NCBI GenBank assembly: GCA_028277105.1
Contig: JANQHO010000065.1
Span: forward strand, 1 to 33,155
Direction: 5' to 3'
DNA: 33,155 nucleotides
DNA from: Owenweeksia sp.
Lineage (GTDB): Bacteria > Bacteroidota > Bacteroidia > Flavobacteriales > Schleiferiaceae
The notes beneath the pieces were generated by a model. The model was given only the letters and a program-made list of their open reading frames with translations, was not told the DNA's origin and made no database searches. Below, piece by piece: positions 6,601-15,173 of this stretch. A program made the position numbers and the translations under genes. Numbering within the stretch: position 1 is the stretch's first letter; each line of letters starts with the position of its first letter.

Positions 6601-8403
6601 ATGCCTTCTGAAAAGATCCAAAATGCTTTAAAGATATTGCCCCATAAACCGGGTGTTTATCAATACTTTGACAAAAACGGAAAGATACTGTACATAGGTA
6701 AAGCTAAAGATCTTAAAAAGAGAGTCTCTTCCTATTTTACCAAGAGCTTCGACAATGCCCGTACCTATATGCTGGTCAAAAAGATCGACAGCCTGAAGAC
6801 CATCATTACCGAAACCGAGTTTGACGCTCTTCTCCTGGAGAATAACCTCATCAAAGAATACCAGCCGCGCTATAACGTCAACCTGAAAGACGACAAATCC
6901 TATCCCTGGATATGCATTAAAAAAGAACGCTTTCCCCGCATTTTTCCCACCCGTAATCCCGTACAGGACGGTTCGGAATATTTTGGCCCCTATGCCTCGG
7001 TAAAGGTGATGAAAACGGTTTTGGGGTTGATCCGCCAGCTTTATCATATACGAACCTGTAAGCTAAACCTCAGCCCGGAAAACATTGCGGAAGGCAAATT
7101 CAGGATATGCCTGGAGTACCACATCGGCAATTGCCTGGGCCCTTGTGAAGGTAAGCAGTCAGAAGAAGATTACAACAAAGACGTGGAGTCAGCCCGCGAG
7201 CTCATCAAAGGCAATCTCAACAAAGTAAAGAAAATGCTGGAGCAGCAAATGCGCTCTTATGCAGAAAAGCTGGAGTTTGAACAAGCGCAGAAAGAAAAGG
7301 AAAAGATCACTATGGTGGAACGCTATCAGGCCAAGTCTACCGTAGTTAACCCCAATATTACCGATGTGGACGTTTTTTCGGTGATCACTGATGCGGAGTA
7401 CGGCTACATCAATTTTTTAAAAATAATAGATGGGGCCATTATACAATCACATACTATCGAACTCAGGAAAAAACTGGATGAAAGCCCGGAAGAGCTGCTG
7501 GAGATCACCATTCCCGAGATCAGGAACCTTTTTAGATCTACCTCTAAAGAAATATATCTTTCACACGGTTTAAACCTGGATTTACCGGAAGTAAAGTTAT
7601 TCCATCCTCAGCGGGGCGATAAAAAACAATTGGTGGAACTGAGCGTGAAAAACGCCCGTTACTACCGGATGGAAAAACTGAAAAACATTCAGATTGTAGA
7701 CCCGGATCGCCATACCAAACGCATTATGCAACAGATGAAAGAGGATCTGCGCCTGAAGGGAGAGCCCCGCCACATCGAATGCTTTGACAACTCCAATATC
7801 CAGGGCACTAATCCGGTTGCGGCCTGTGTGGTTTTTAAAGACGGAAAACCCAGCAAAAAAGATTACCGCCATTTTAACATTAAAACCGTGGAAGGGCCGG
7901 ATGATTTCGCCAGTATGGAAGAAGTGGTTTTCAGGCGCTACCGCAGGTTGCTGGACGAAGACGAATCTTTGCCTCAATTAATTGTAATTGATGGAGGCAA
8001 AGGCCAGCTCAACGCTGCCCTGAAAGCCCTGGAAAGCCTTGACCTTAGAGGGGAGATCGCCATACTGGGCATTGCCAAAAGGCTGGAGGAGCTCTATTTT
8101 CCCGGTGACAAATATCCCTTATACCTGGATAAGCGTTCCGAAACTTTGAAAATAATCCAGCGCCTGCGGGACGAAGCCCACCGCTTTGGTATAACCCATC
8201 ACCGCAACCGCAGGAGCAAAAGCACCTTTAAGTCAGAATTAGAAAGCATCCCGGGAATTGGCAAAGCCACGGTAGAGGAGTTGCTGGCCCATTTTAAATC
8301 AGTAAAAAAGGTAAAAGAAGCTAACATGGAACAGTTAGCAGAAGTAATAGGCGATGCGCGAGCTAAGAAGATTATCGATTACTTTGCAAAGAGTAAATCC
8401 TAA
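6601..8403 (+). CDS. uvrC: Excinuclease ABC subunit C
   Basis: This 600-residue protein makes the two incisions of nucleotide excision repair after UvrA/UvrB load at a lesion. Domains in order: the GIY-YIG nuclease at about 13-95 (GVYQYFDKNGKILYIGKAKDL), a Cys-containing segment near 155-180, the UVR UvrB-binding helix pair at about 205-245, the RNase H-like endonuclease domain (ECFDNSN, VIDGGKGQL and DEAHRF carry the Asp, Asp and His ligands), and a C-terminal helix-hairpin-helix region (IPGIGKATVEELL). Length and motif order are normal. The next gene begins inside its last 50 bp. Confidence 0.98.
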   Translation: MPSEKIQNALKILPHKPGVYQYFDKNGKILYIGKAKDLKKRVSSYFTKSFDNARTYMLVKKIDSLKTIITETEFDALLLENNLIKEYQPRYNVNLKDDKSYPWICIKKERFPRIFPTRNPVQDGSEYFGPYASVKVMKTVLGLIRQLYHIRTCKLNLSPENIAEGKFRICLEYHIGNCLGPCEGKQSEEDYNKDVESARELIKGNLNKVKKMLEQQMRSYAEKLEFEQAQKEKEKITMVERYQAKSTVVNPNITDVDVFSVITDAEYGYINFLKIIDGAIIQSHTIELRKKLDESPEELLEITIPEIRNLFRSTSKEIYLSHGLNLDLPEVKLFHPQRGDKKQLVELSVKNARYYRMEKLKNIQIVDPDRHTKRIMQQMKEDLRLKGEPRHIECFDNSNIQGTNPVAACVVFKDGKPSKKDYRHFNIKTVEGPDDFASMEEVVFRRYRRLLDEDESLPQLIVIDGGKGQLNAALKALESLDLRGEIAILGIAKRLEELYFPGDKYPLYLDKRSETLKIIQRLRDEAHRFGITHHRNRRSKSTFKSELESIPGIGKATVEELLAHFKSVKKVKEANMEQLAEVIGDARAKKIIDYFAKSKS

Positions 8404-10597
8404 GGTTTTGGCGCTCAGGCTACTTTTTTTCATCCTTTGTTTTTCTTTTTCCCTGGCCACCTGGGCCCAGGTTGAACCGGCCTCTAAAAAAGATATATCC
8501 ATAGGCCTGGTTTTAAGTGGGGGCGGGGCCAAGTGTATGGCCCAGATCGGAGCGTTGAGGGTTATTGAGGAGGCAGGAGTTAACATCGACTACATAGGTG
8601 GTACCAGTATGGGGGCTATTGTAGGTGCTATGTACGCCCTGGGTTATTCGGTTGACGAAATAGAACAGTACATGCGCCAGGTAGACTGGGACGCCTTGCT
8701 TTCCAACGAAGTACCCCGCAACCGTCTAAGTTTTTTCGACCGGAAATCGGAATCGAAATACCTGCTTAATTTTCCCATCGAAGACAACAAAATACAATTG
8801 CCCCGGGGCCTGAATTACGCTCAGTACATCCTTAAGGAGTTGAGCTTCATCACCCAGCAATCCTACAAATACGAAAGCTTTGCAGACTTCCCCATCCCCT
8901 TTTTTTGCGTGGCTACCAACCTGGAAAACGGGGAGCTGGAGATTTTTGAGGATGGGCGCTTGATGGATGCCCTCAGGGCCAGTACTGCTTTTCCCTCGCT
9001 CTTTACCCCTTATGAGGTCAATGGTAAGTTATATGTAGATGGAGGAGTGGTGAATAATTATCCTGTAAAACCTCTCATGGAAAAAGGAGTGGATTTTACC
9101 ATTGGGGTAGATGTACAGGATTTTCTTTACGGTAAGGAGGACCTCAACAGTATTGTAAGGGTACTGGAGCAAACCTCTTCCTTTATCAACGCCCAGGAAT
9201 TTGAAAACCAGCAGAAGTACACTAATATTCTGATCAGGCCGGAAATACCGGAAGCGGGTATTACCTCCTTTGATATATTCGATACTATAGTGGCGCGGGG
9301 CGAAAAGGCGGCCCGTTTAAAGCTGGAAGAACTAAAGGAAATTGCCCAAAGCGATCCTTCCCGGCTGCTCGATCACAATGGCTTTTACGCCATGCCGTTG
9401 AAGAGTTTTTACGTCAAAGACATCAAAGTAAATGGCAATGAGAACATAACCGATGAATACGTTATCAGTAAACTGCGGATCAAAAAGGAGAGTATATGTA
9501 AAGCCACTCGTCTGGACAGGGGTATAGACCTGCTTTACGGCACCAAGTACTTTGAAAACGTGGATTACACCATTTCACCGGCCGATACGGGCTATGTGTT
9601 GCACATTAACCTCCGGGAAAAGAGTTCACTTTCGCAATTCCGCCTGGGTCTGCATTATAACGATGACTTTAAAACGGCCTTATTGTTAAATTATACCAGC
9701 CGTAACCTGCTGTTCAAAAACTCCCGTTTGAGTGTGGATTTTGCCGCTGGCGACAATCCCCGCCTGTTGGCTAACTACTTCGTAGACCGGGGTTACATCC
9801 CTACTTTAGGACTGCAGGTACGTGCCAACCGCTTCGAATTCAGGACTTATCAAAACCTCAAGCCGGTCAATCAAAGAGTTTATTTCGATCTCTCTATCGA
9901 TCTTTTCCTGCAGTCTACCCTTTATGACGCCTATGCCATAGGAGGAGGTGTTCAACTGGACCAGATAGACATCCGTCAGGATATTGATGTAGCCAATATT
10001 GAGGAGCTGCGCAAAAGCTATATTAATTATTATGCCTTTCTCGACTTTGACTCTTTCGACAATGCGGATTATCCCCGCAGAGGCTTTAAGCTATACGGCC
10101 AATGGCGTATTATGGCTGAGCAGGAACGATTGGAGACCTTCCTCGAGCCATCCTCCGTTTTTAACTTTAAATACGATCAGGCCGCGAGTTTTGCCCCCTG
10201 GCTTTTTCTCAATCTCCAACTGATGGGTGCCACTACTATTGGCCCAGACCTTGACGACCCTTATAAGATATATCTGGGGAGTTTGGGTAAAAGCTATATC
10301 AACTACATCTCGCCCTTTATCGGTTACCGCTTCATGGAGCTGATCGGGCGGAATGCGGTCACCGTCCGGGCCGATCTGTATTTTGAATTTCTGAATGATC
10401 ACTATTTGATTGCCCGGGGAAATGTCGGCAAGATGGAACCTACTCTCAACGGGCTTTTCAACTCTACCATACTGCTGGATGGCTTTGCCCTGGCCTATAG
10501 CTATGACAGCCCCGTAGGACCCCTGGAACTCAATGTAATGGGCAGCACCAACCACGCCAATATTTATACATATATAAGCCTGGGCTTTTGGTTTTAA
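8354..10597 (+). CDS. Patatin-like phospholipase fused to POTRA and outer-membrane beta-barrel
   Basis: This protein of up to 747 residues has a signal peptide (about 22-39, ending TWAQ), a patatin domain (about 48-320), one POTRA-like domain (about 350-425, starting FYVKDIKVNGNENITDEYV) and a BamA/TamA-type beta-barrel to the C-terminal Phe. The catalytic pair is visible: Ser85 in GGTSMG, and Asp in YVDGGVVNNYP. This is the PlpD-like (type Vd) plan, in which the barrel anchors or exports the lipase; Bacteroidota have many. The oxyanion-hole motif is unusual: GGGAKCMAQIG instead of the common GGGAKGLAHIG. The ATG at 8354 overlaps uvrC by 50 bp; a TTG at 8408, 4 bp after uvrC, would give a more ordinary signal peptide and is a real alternative. 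Confidence 0.9.
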   Translation: MRELRRLSITLQRVNPKVLALRLLFFILCFSFSLATWAQVEPASKKDISIGLVLSGGGAKCMAQIGALRVIEEAGVNIDYIGGTSMGAIVGAMYALGYSVDEIEQYMRQVDWDALLSNEVPRNRLSFFDRKSESKYLLNFPIEDNKIQLPRGLNYAQYILKELSFITQQSYKYESFADFPIPFFCVATNLENGELEIFEDGRLMDALRASTAFPSLFTPYEVNGKLYVDGGVVNNYPVKPLMEKGVDFTIGVDVQDFLYGKEDLNSIVRVLEQTSSFINAQEFENQQKYTNILIRPEIPEAGITSFDIFDTIVARGEKAARLKLEELKEIAQSDPSRLLDHNGFYAMPLKSFYVKDIKVNGNENITDEYVISKLRIKKESICKATRLDRGIDLLYGTKYFENVDYTISPADTGYVLHINLREKSSLSQFRLGLHYNDDFKTALLLNYTSRNLLFKNSRLSVDFAAGDNPRLLANYFVDRGYIPTLGLQVRANRFEFRTYQNLKPVNQRVYFDLSIDLFLQSTLYDAYAIGGGVQLDQIDIRQDIDVANIEELRKSYINYYAFLDFDSFDNADYPRRGFKLYGQWRIMAEQERLETFLEPSSVFNFKYDQAASFAPWLFLNLQLMGATTIGPDLDDPYKIYLGSLGKSYINYISPFIGYRFMELIGRNAVTVRADLYFEFLNDHYLIARGNVGKMEPTLNGLFNSTILLDGFALAYSYDSPVGPLELNVMGSTNHANIYTYISLGFWF

Positions 10598-10630
10598 TTT
10601 TGATAGTATTACCGTAAGTCTTTCATCCCT

Positions 10631-10638
10631 TAAATTTG
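10631..10638 (+). promoter_or_regulatory. Predicted -7 element of the Crp/Fnr gene
   Basis: TAAATTTG matches TAnnTTTG exactly and lies 23 bp before the ATG at 10662, implying a leader of roughly 15 bases. No -33 TTG is visible at the usual distance. Confidence 0.5.
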
Positions 10639-10661
10639 TTATCAGTTGATAATTATTTACC

Positions 10662-11342
10662 ATGGAAAACTCCAACAGCAGTTTTTGGCTGATCAATGAT
10701 GTTAATCTCTTTCACGTGATGTGTCCCCATAAACTGAAAGATTTCGGTAACGAAGGTCATTTCAGGCATTATAAAAGGGGAGAAACTATATATTTTACCG
10801 ATGACCCCGCCACCTATATGTATTTGGTGGCCAAAGGCCGGGTACGGATCATTAATTACAACGAAGAAGGGGATGAGGTTGTCCGGGCTATCCTCAGCAG
10901 GGGGGAAATGTTTGGTGAGTTGGCCTTGCTGGGTGAGAACAAACGGACGGAAATAGCCGAGGCCATGGAAAATGAAACTACCGTTTGCCCGGTAGCCATC
11001 GACCAGGTGTACGATCTGATGAAAGACAATCACGAATTTACCTTCCAGATCTATAAGTGGATAGGCTGGCGCCTCAAAAAATTGGAACGCAGGGTAGACA
11101 ACCTGGTTTTTAAAGATGTGCGGGCCCGTTTGATGGATTTCATCAGAGATTTGGCCCTGGAACACGGGGAAAAAAGAAATGGTACCGTTGAAATAGAGAA
11201 TTTTTATACCCATAAAAATATCGCCAACCTTATTGGTACTTCCCGCCAAACCGTAACCACTACCTTAAACGAATTACGCGATGAAGGCCTTATCGATTTT
11301 AACCGCAAAACCATCACCATTAAAGATCTCAGTGCCTTTTAG
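10662..11342 (+). CDS. Crp/Fnr family transcriptional regulator
   Basis: This 226-residue protein has an N-terminal cyclic-nucleotide-binding-type beta-roll (about 25-125; GRVRIINYNEEGDEVV and RGEMFGELALLG), a long dimer helix (about 130-150) and a C-terminal winged helix (about 165-226) with recognition helix TSRQTVTTTLNELRDEG. No Fnr-type N-terminal Cys cluster is present, so it is unlikely to hold an iron-sulfur cluster. The GEMFGELALLG segment fits the phosphate-cassette position, but the effector cannot be named. It is a single gene with its own promoter, just upstream of the TetR operon; a regulatory link to that operon is possible but unproven. Confidence 0.93.
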   Translation: MENSNSSFWLINDVNLFHVMCPHKLKDFGNEGHFRHYKRGETIYFTDDPATYMYLVAKGRVRIINYNEEGDEVVRAILSRGEMFGELALLGENKRTEIAEAMENETTVCPVAIDQVYDLMKDNHEFTFQIYKWIGWRLKKLERRVDNLVFKDVRARLMDFIRDLALEHGEKRNGTVEIENFYTHKNIANLIGTSRQTVTTTLNELRDEGLIDFNRKTITIKDLSAF

Positions 11343-11362
11343 CAATTTATTTCCTTCTTTTC

Positions 11363-11410
11363 TTGGGAGATAAAATTCCCCGCAGTACTTTTGACTGACC
11401 GTTTAGTCAA
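11363..11410 (+). promoter_or_regulatory. Promoter and TetR-type operator of the Lol-like operon
   Basis: The promoter elements are TTG at 11363-11365, a 20 bp spacer, and TACTTTTG at 11386-11393 (perfect TAnnTTTG). Over and just after the -7 element lies the 20 bp dyad TTGACTGACCGTTTAGTCAA (11391-11410), symmetric at 16 of 20 positions with perfect TTGACT/AGTCAA arms. This resembles operators of many TetR/AcrR regulators. It ends five bases before the tetR-family start codon, so it should give autorepression of the whole operon. Confidence 0.75.
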
Positions 11411-11415
11411 TGTAA

Positions 11416-11991
11416 ATGTCACCCCGCTCCAAAGAAGCCAACGAGAAGATACAGGAACAGAGCCGCCAACAAATACTAATGGCCGCTTTAAAGTGTTTTG
11501 GGGAGTTGGGTTATGCTAATACTTCCATTAGCCGAATTGCTCAGGAAGCCAGTATTTCCAAGGGTTTGATTTACCATTACTTCAATAGTAAAGAAGACCT
11601 TTTAAAGGGAATCTTTCAATTCCTATTGGAGCGAGGAGATGAAATAATAGGCAATTGGTCTTCTAGTGACCCAAAAGAGCAACTGAAGCAAACTATTGAT
11701 CAGTCTTTTGGTTTTATAAAAAGCAACAAAGGCCTTATGCGCTTTATGCTTTCACTAGCTATACAACCCGAAATTGCCCAAAATATCCAAAGCTTTTTTG
11801 AAAAAGAGAAAAAGCAGCGTATAGCTCTTTTCGCTAATATTTTCAAGGAGTTGGGTTATGAAGATCCGGAAGAGGAAGCCTACTATGCAGGGGCTATTAT
11901 GGACGGCATCGCTTTGAGCTACGTAAGCCTCGATCATAATTATCCTATCGATAAAATGTACCAAAAAATTATAAAGAAATATAATCTATGA
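11416..11991 (+). CDS. TetR/AcrR family transcriptional regulator
   Basis: This 191-residue protein has an N-terminal helix-turn-helix at about 15-62 (ILMAALKCFGELGYANTSISRIAQEASISKGLIYHYFNSKEDLL in the pattern typical of TetR; key parts GYANTSISRIA and SKGLIYHYF). The C-terminal ligand-binding domain has no recognisable signature. It is the first gene of a six-gene operon and its ATG follows the operator at 11391-11410. Its stop overlaps the start of the LolA-like gene (ATGA). By family habit it should be a repressor released by a small hydrophobic molecule, perhaps a lipid or a toxic compound linked to the transported cargo (inference). Confidence 0.93.
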   Translation: MSPRSKEANEKIQEQSRQQILMAALKCFGELGYANTSISRIAQEASISKGLIYHYFNSKEDLLKGIFQFLLERGDEIIGNWSSSDPKEQLKQTIDQSFGFIKSNKGLMRFMLSLAIQPEIAQNIQSFFEKEKKQRIALFANIFKELGYEDPEEEAYYAGAIMDGIALSYVSLDHNYPIDKMYQKIIKKYNL

Positions 11992-12728
11992 ACAAGCTTT
12001 TTTTAGCGACTATCCTTTTATGGGCTGGGTTTTCCCAGGCTCAGGATGCCACAGAGATCATCCGCAGATCAGAAGAAAAATTGCGGGGTGAATCCAGTAC
12101 CGGAGTTATGGAAATGACCATTGAAAGACCAACCTGGTCGCGTACCATGAAAATGAAAACCTGGAGTAAAGGCACGGAATACAGCATGATACTGGTAACC
12201 GAACCGGCACGGGATAAAGGCACGGTTTTTTTGAAAAGGGAAACCGAAATATGGAATTGGGTTCCCAGCGTAGAGCGTACGGTAAAACTCCCTCCTTCCA
12301 TGATGTCGCAAAGCTGGATGGGTTCCGACTTTACCAATGACGACCTGGTGCAGGAATCATCCATTCTCAAAGATTATACGCATGAGTTACTGGGAGAAGA
12401 AACTATCAGGGGATTTAAATGTCATAAGATCAAACTTACGCCCAAACCTGATGCCCCGGTGGTTTGGGGTAAGGTAATCAGTTATATCAGCAAAGAGGAA
12501 TACCTGCAGATCCAGACGGAGTTTTACGATGAGGACGATGAACTCATCAATACCATGGAAGGCATGGACATCAAAGAGCTGGGAGGTCGCAGATTGCCTT
12601 CTAAACTGGTAATGACCCCGGCTGATGAACCGGGCAACCGTACCATTATGCGCTATCTGGATCTGGAGTTTGATACCCAACAGCCGGAGGGTTTCTATAC
12701 CACTCAAAACATGAAAAGACTTCGTTGA
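11988..12728 (+). CDS. LolA-like outer membrane lipoprotein-sorting protein (PF17131 type)
   Basis: This 246-residue protein has a signal peptide (MNKLFLATILLWAGFSQA) and a LolA/LolB-like half-barrel domain. The segments TEIWNWVPSVERTVKLPPS and SWMGSDFTNDDLV are typical of the COG2834/PF17131 branch, which is larger than and distinct from classical LolA. The fold has a hydrophobic cavity that carries acyl chains across the periplasm. The start overlaps the TetR stop by four bases, and the stop overlaps the next ATG by one base (TGATG). Its place beside two LolC/E-type permeases and an ATPase suggests it receives cargo from them. The cargo could be a lipoprotein or a free lipid. Confidence 0.85.
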   Translation: MNKLFLATILLWAGFSQAQDATEIIRRSEEKLRGESSTGVMEMTIERPTWSRTMKMKTWSKGTEYSMILVTEPARDKGTVFLKRETEIWNWVPSVERTVKLPPSMMSQSWMGSDFTNDDLVQESSILKDYTHELLGEETIRGFKCHKIKLTPKPDAPVVWGKVISYISKEEYLQIQTEFYDEDDELINTMEGMDIKELGGRRLPSKLVMTPADEPGNRTIMRYLDLEFDTQQPEGFYTTQNMKRLR

Positions 12729-13948
12729 TGATACTCAAACTGGCCTGGCGTAACATCTGGCGTAACAAAAGGCGCAGCCTCATTACTGCTGCTTCTGTAC
12801 TTTTTGCCCTCTTTTTTGCCCTTATCATGCGCTCTATGCAATTGGGCGCTTACGAAAACATGATCCGCAACGTAGTGGGTGTTTCCACCGGCTACATCCA
12901 GGTACACGCCAAAGATTTTTGGGACGAGAAAACCCTGGAATACAGCATGGAACGCAACCCTTCCCTGGAACAGAAGATCCTCAGTACCGAAGGAGTAGCC
13001 GATGTGGTTCCCCGCCTGGAAAGCTTTAGCCTGGCTTCTACCGGTAATGCCACCAAAGCAGCCGCTATTCTGGGCATCGATCCCCAAAAAGAAACAGAAT
13101 ACTTCGATTTCGACAATGGCTTGCAGGAAGGGGAGATCTTTGCTGAAAATGGTAAAGGTATTCTCCTCAGCGAAGGCTTGGCTGAATATTTCAAACTCAA
13201 AACCAACGATACCCTGGTGCTTATTGGGCAAGGCTACCACGGAGTAAGCGCCAACGGAAAATATCACGTCAATGGTGTTGTAAAACTCCGTTCTCCGGAA
13301 TTGAATAAAAGACTGGCCTTTCTTACCCTGAAAGAAGCCCAGTTCCTTTACGGAGCTGACAACCGTATCACTTCTTTTGTAGTGATACCCGAAAGGGAAA
13401 ATGACTTCCCGGAGCTGACCGAATCACTGCGAACCGGATTGGATACTGCCGCCTATGAGGTGATGAACTGGCGCGAAATGATGCCCGAACTGGTGCAGGC
13501 TATTCAGGCCGACAGTGCCGGAGGCCTGGTAATGCTGTTTATTCTCTACCTGGTGATCAGCTTTGGTATTTTTGGCACCATCCTGATGATGACTTCCGAA
13601 CGGCAATACGAATACGGTATTCTGACTGCCATTGGTATGAAACGGGGCAAACTGGCCTTAACCGTAGTAATGGAAACTTTCTTCTTATCCCTTTTGGGAG
13701 TAATAGGCGGAGGCCTACTGGCCTTGCCCTTGGTGTTGTATTACCACTACAACCCCATCAACCTGGGAGGAGGCGAGATGGGGGATGCCTATGAAGAATA
13801 CGGTTTTGAACCCATTATTCCCGCTTCTATAGACCCCTCTATCATTTTTACCCATAGTACTATCGTACTGTTTATCTCCGTATTACTTTCTTTTTATGCC
13901 GTGTGGAAGATATACTATTTGCAACCTGTTAAAGCTATGCGCTCATGA
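12728..13948 (+). CDS. ABC transporter permease, FtsX/LolC-E type (first of pair)
   Basis: This 406-residue permease has the four-helix MacB/LolCE plan: an N-terminal helix (about 17-36) after LAWRNIWRNKRRS, a large periplasmic domain (about 40-265), then three helices near 268-290, 315-345 and 375-395, ending LQPVKAMRS. Such permeases do not pump through the membrane; they use ATPase-driven movement to extract or push periplasmic or outer-leaflet substrates. The start is the ATG at 12728, sharing one base with the previous stop; a TTG three bases earlier is not preferred. It pairs with the permease at 13945, presumably as a LolC/LolE-like heterodimer. Confidence 0.92.
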   Translation: MILKLAWRNIWRNKRRSLITAASVLFALFFALIMRSMQLGAYENMIRNVVGVSTGYIQVHAKDFWDEKTLEYSMERNPSLEQKILSTEGVADVVPRLESFSLASTGNATKAAAILGIDPQKETEYFDFDNGLQEGEIFAENGKGILLSEGLAEYFKLKTNDTLVLIGQGYHGVSANGKYHVNGVVKLRSPELNKRLAFLTLKEAQFLYGADNRITSFVVIPERENDFPELTESLRTGLDTAAYEVMNWREMMPELVQAIQADSAGGLVMLFILYLVISFGIFGTILMMTSERQYEYGILTAIGMKRGKLALTVVMETFFLSLLGVIGGGLLALPLVLYYHYNPINLGGGEMGDAYEEYGFEPIIPASIDPSIIFTHSTIVLFISVLLSFYAVWKIYYLQPVKAMRS

Positions 13949-15162
13949 GCACCCTGATAAAAATAGCCTGGCGAAACATCTGGCGGAACAGGCTGCGCAG
14001 CCTGGTAGTGATCTTTTCCATTATTCTGGGCATCTGGTCCGGGGTGTTTATCAATGGCTTTTCTTATGGGCTCAACCGTCAGCGCACCTTTGAGACCATT
14101 AAGAGCAACCTGTCGCACATACAAATACACGACACCGCCTGGAGCCAGGATCCCAACATCGAAAATCAGGTTCTAAGCCCGGAAAAGATCACTAGCTTTC
14201 TGCAGAACCACCCCCAGGTGAACGCTGTTGCCAACCGTATCCTGTTGAACGGTATTATTTCCAGTGCCAACGGCAGTGGAGGTGTACAGATCACCGGTAT
14301 TGAACCGGAAAAAGAACACGGCCTTACCGGCCTTGCCGATGACCTTACGCAAGGTGAATTTTTCGGGGAGAAAAAGAACAGGATCGTCATAGGCGAGGCT
14401 ATGGCCGAAAAACTGAAAGCCCGGATCGGTTCTAAGGTGGTGATCACTTTTACCGACAGCAAAGGAGTGATCATTTCAGGGGCTTTTAAGGTAGTCGGTA
14501 TCTACAAGGGAGTGTCTTCCCAGCTGGAGCAGCTCAAGGTTTACGTGCGCCAGCGCGACCTCAGGAAATTGTTGAACGAAGAGATCACCGTGCATGAAAT
14601 AGCCCTGATGACTACGGGCATGGAAATGGTAGAATCAGTACAACAAGAGCTACAGCAAAAATTTCCCCATTACGATATACAATCCTGGGATGAGATCTCC
14701 CCTGAGTTGGGCTATGCCGATGAGTTGATGGAAACCATGCTTTATATCATCATCGGTATTATTATGCTTGCCCTTTCCTTTGGCATTGTCAATACCATGT
14801 TGATGGCCGTGCTGGAGCGCAAAAAAGAGCTGGGAATGCTGATGGCCGTAGGGATGAGTAAAAAGCGGGTCTTTAGCATGATCCTCTGGGAAACCCTGAT
14901 GCTGAGTCTCTGTGGTGGTCCGCTGGGTATTTTATTAGGCTACTTCACTATTTTATATACTGGTTCCTCGGGGATCAACCTCACCATGTTTGCCGATGGT
15001 CTGCAAAGTTTTGGTATGAGCCCCATAGTATACCCTTACATCGAAATCTCATTTTATTTTGGCACGGGACTTTTAGTGGTAGTCATGGCATTATTGTCTT
15101 CCCTATACCCCGCCCGCAGAGCCTTAAAATTAAACCCTGTTGAAGCAATTCGCACTATATAA
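13945..15162 (+). CDS. ABC transporter permease, FtsX/LolC-E type (second of pair)
   Basis: This 405-residue protein is a diverged paralogue of the preceding permease, with the same opening (KIAWRNIWRNRLRS) and ending (LKLNPVEAIRTI) and the same four-helix topology around a periplasmic domain. The segment TMLMAVLERKKELGMLMAVGMSKKRVF, seen here in parts ERKKELGMLMAVGM, is the coupling-helix motif that contacts the ATPase in MacB/LolCE proteins. The first permease has the counterpart SERQYEYGILTAIGMKRGK. Starts overlap by four bases (ATGA). Having two unlike permeases points to an asymmetric LolCDE-like complex rather than a MacB homodimer. Confidence 0.93.
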   Translation: MSTLIKIAWRNIWRNRLRSLVVIFSIILGIWSGVFINGFSYGLNRQRTFETIKSNLSHIQIHDTAWSQDPNIENQVLSPEKITSFLQNHPQVNAVANRILLNGIISSANGSGGVQITGIEPEKEHGLTGLADDLTQGEFFGEKKNRIVIGEAMAEKLKARIGSKVVITFTDSKGVIISGAFKVVGIYKGVSSQLEQLKVYVRQRDLRKLLNEEITVHEIALMTTGMEMVESVQQELQQKFPHYDIQSWDEISPELGYADELMETMLYIIIGIIMLALSFGIVNTMLMAVLERKKELGMLMAVGMSKKRVFSMILWETLMLSLCGGPLGILLGYFTILYTGSSGINLTMFADGLQSFGMSPIVYPYIEISFYFGTGLLVVVMALLSSLYPARRALKLNPVEAIRTI

Positions 15163-15173
15163 AACTTACACTT

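Noticed and set aside
6628..7977. Long open frames opposite uvrC
   Set aside because: They mirror the codons of a clearly functional gene and have no recognisable domain or start context.
10091..11249. Two ~200-codon minus-strand frames opposite the patatin and Crp genes
   Set aside because: They are antisense shadows of two well-supported genes; their sequences resemble no protein.
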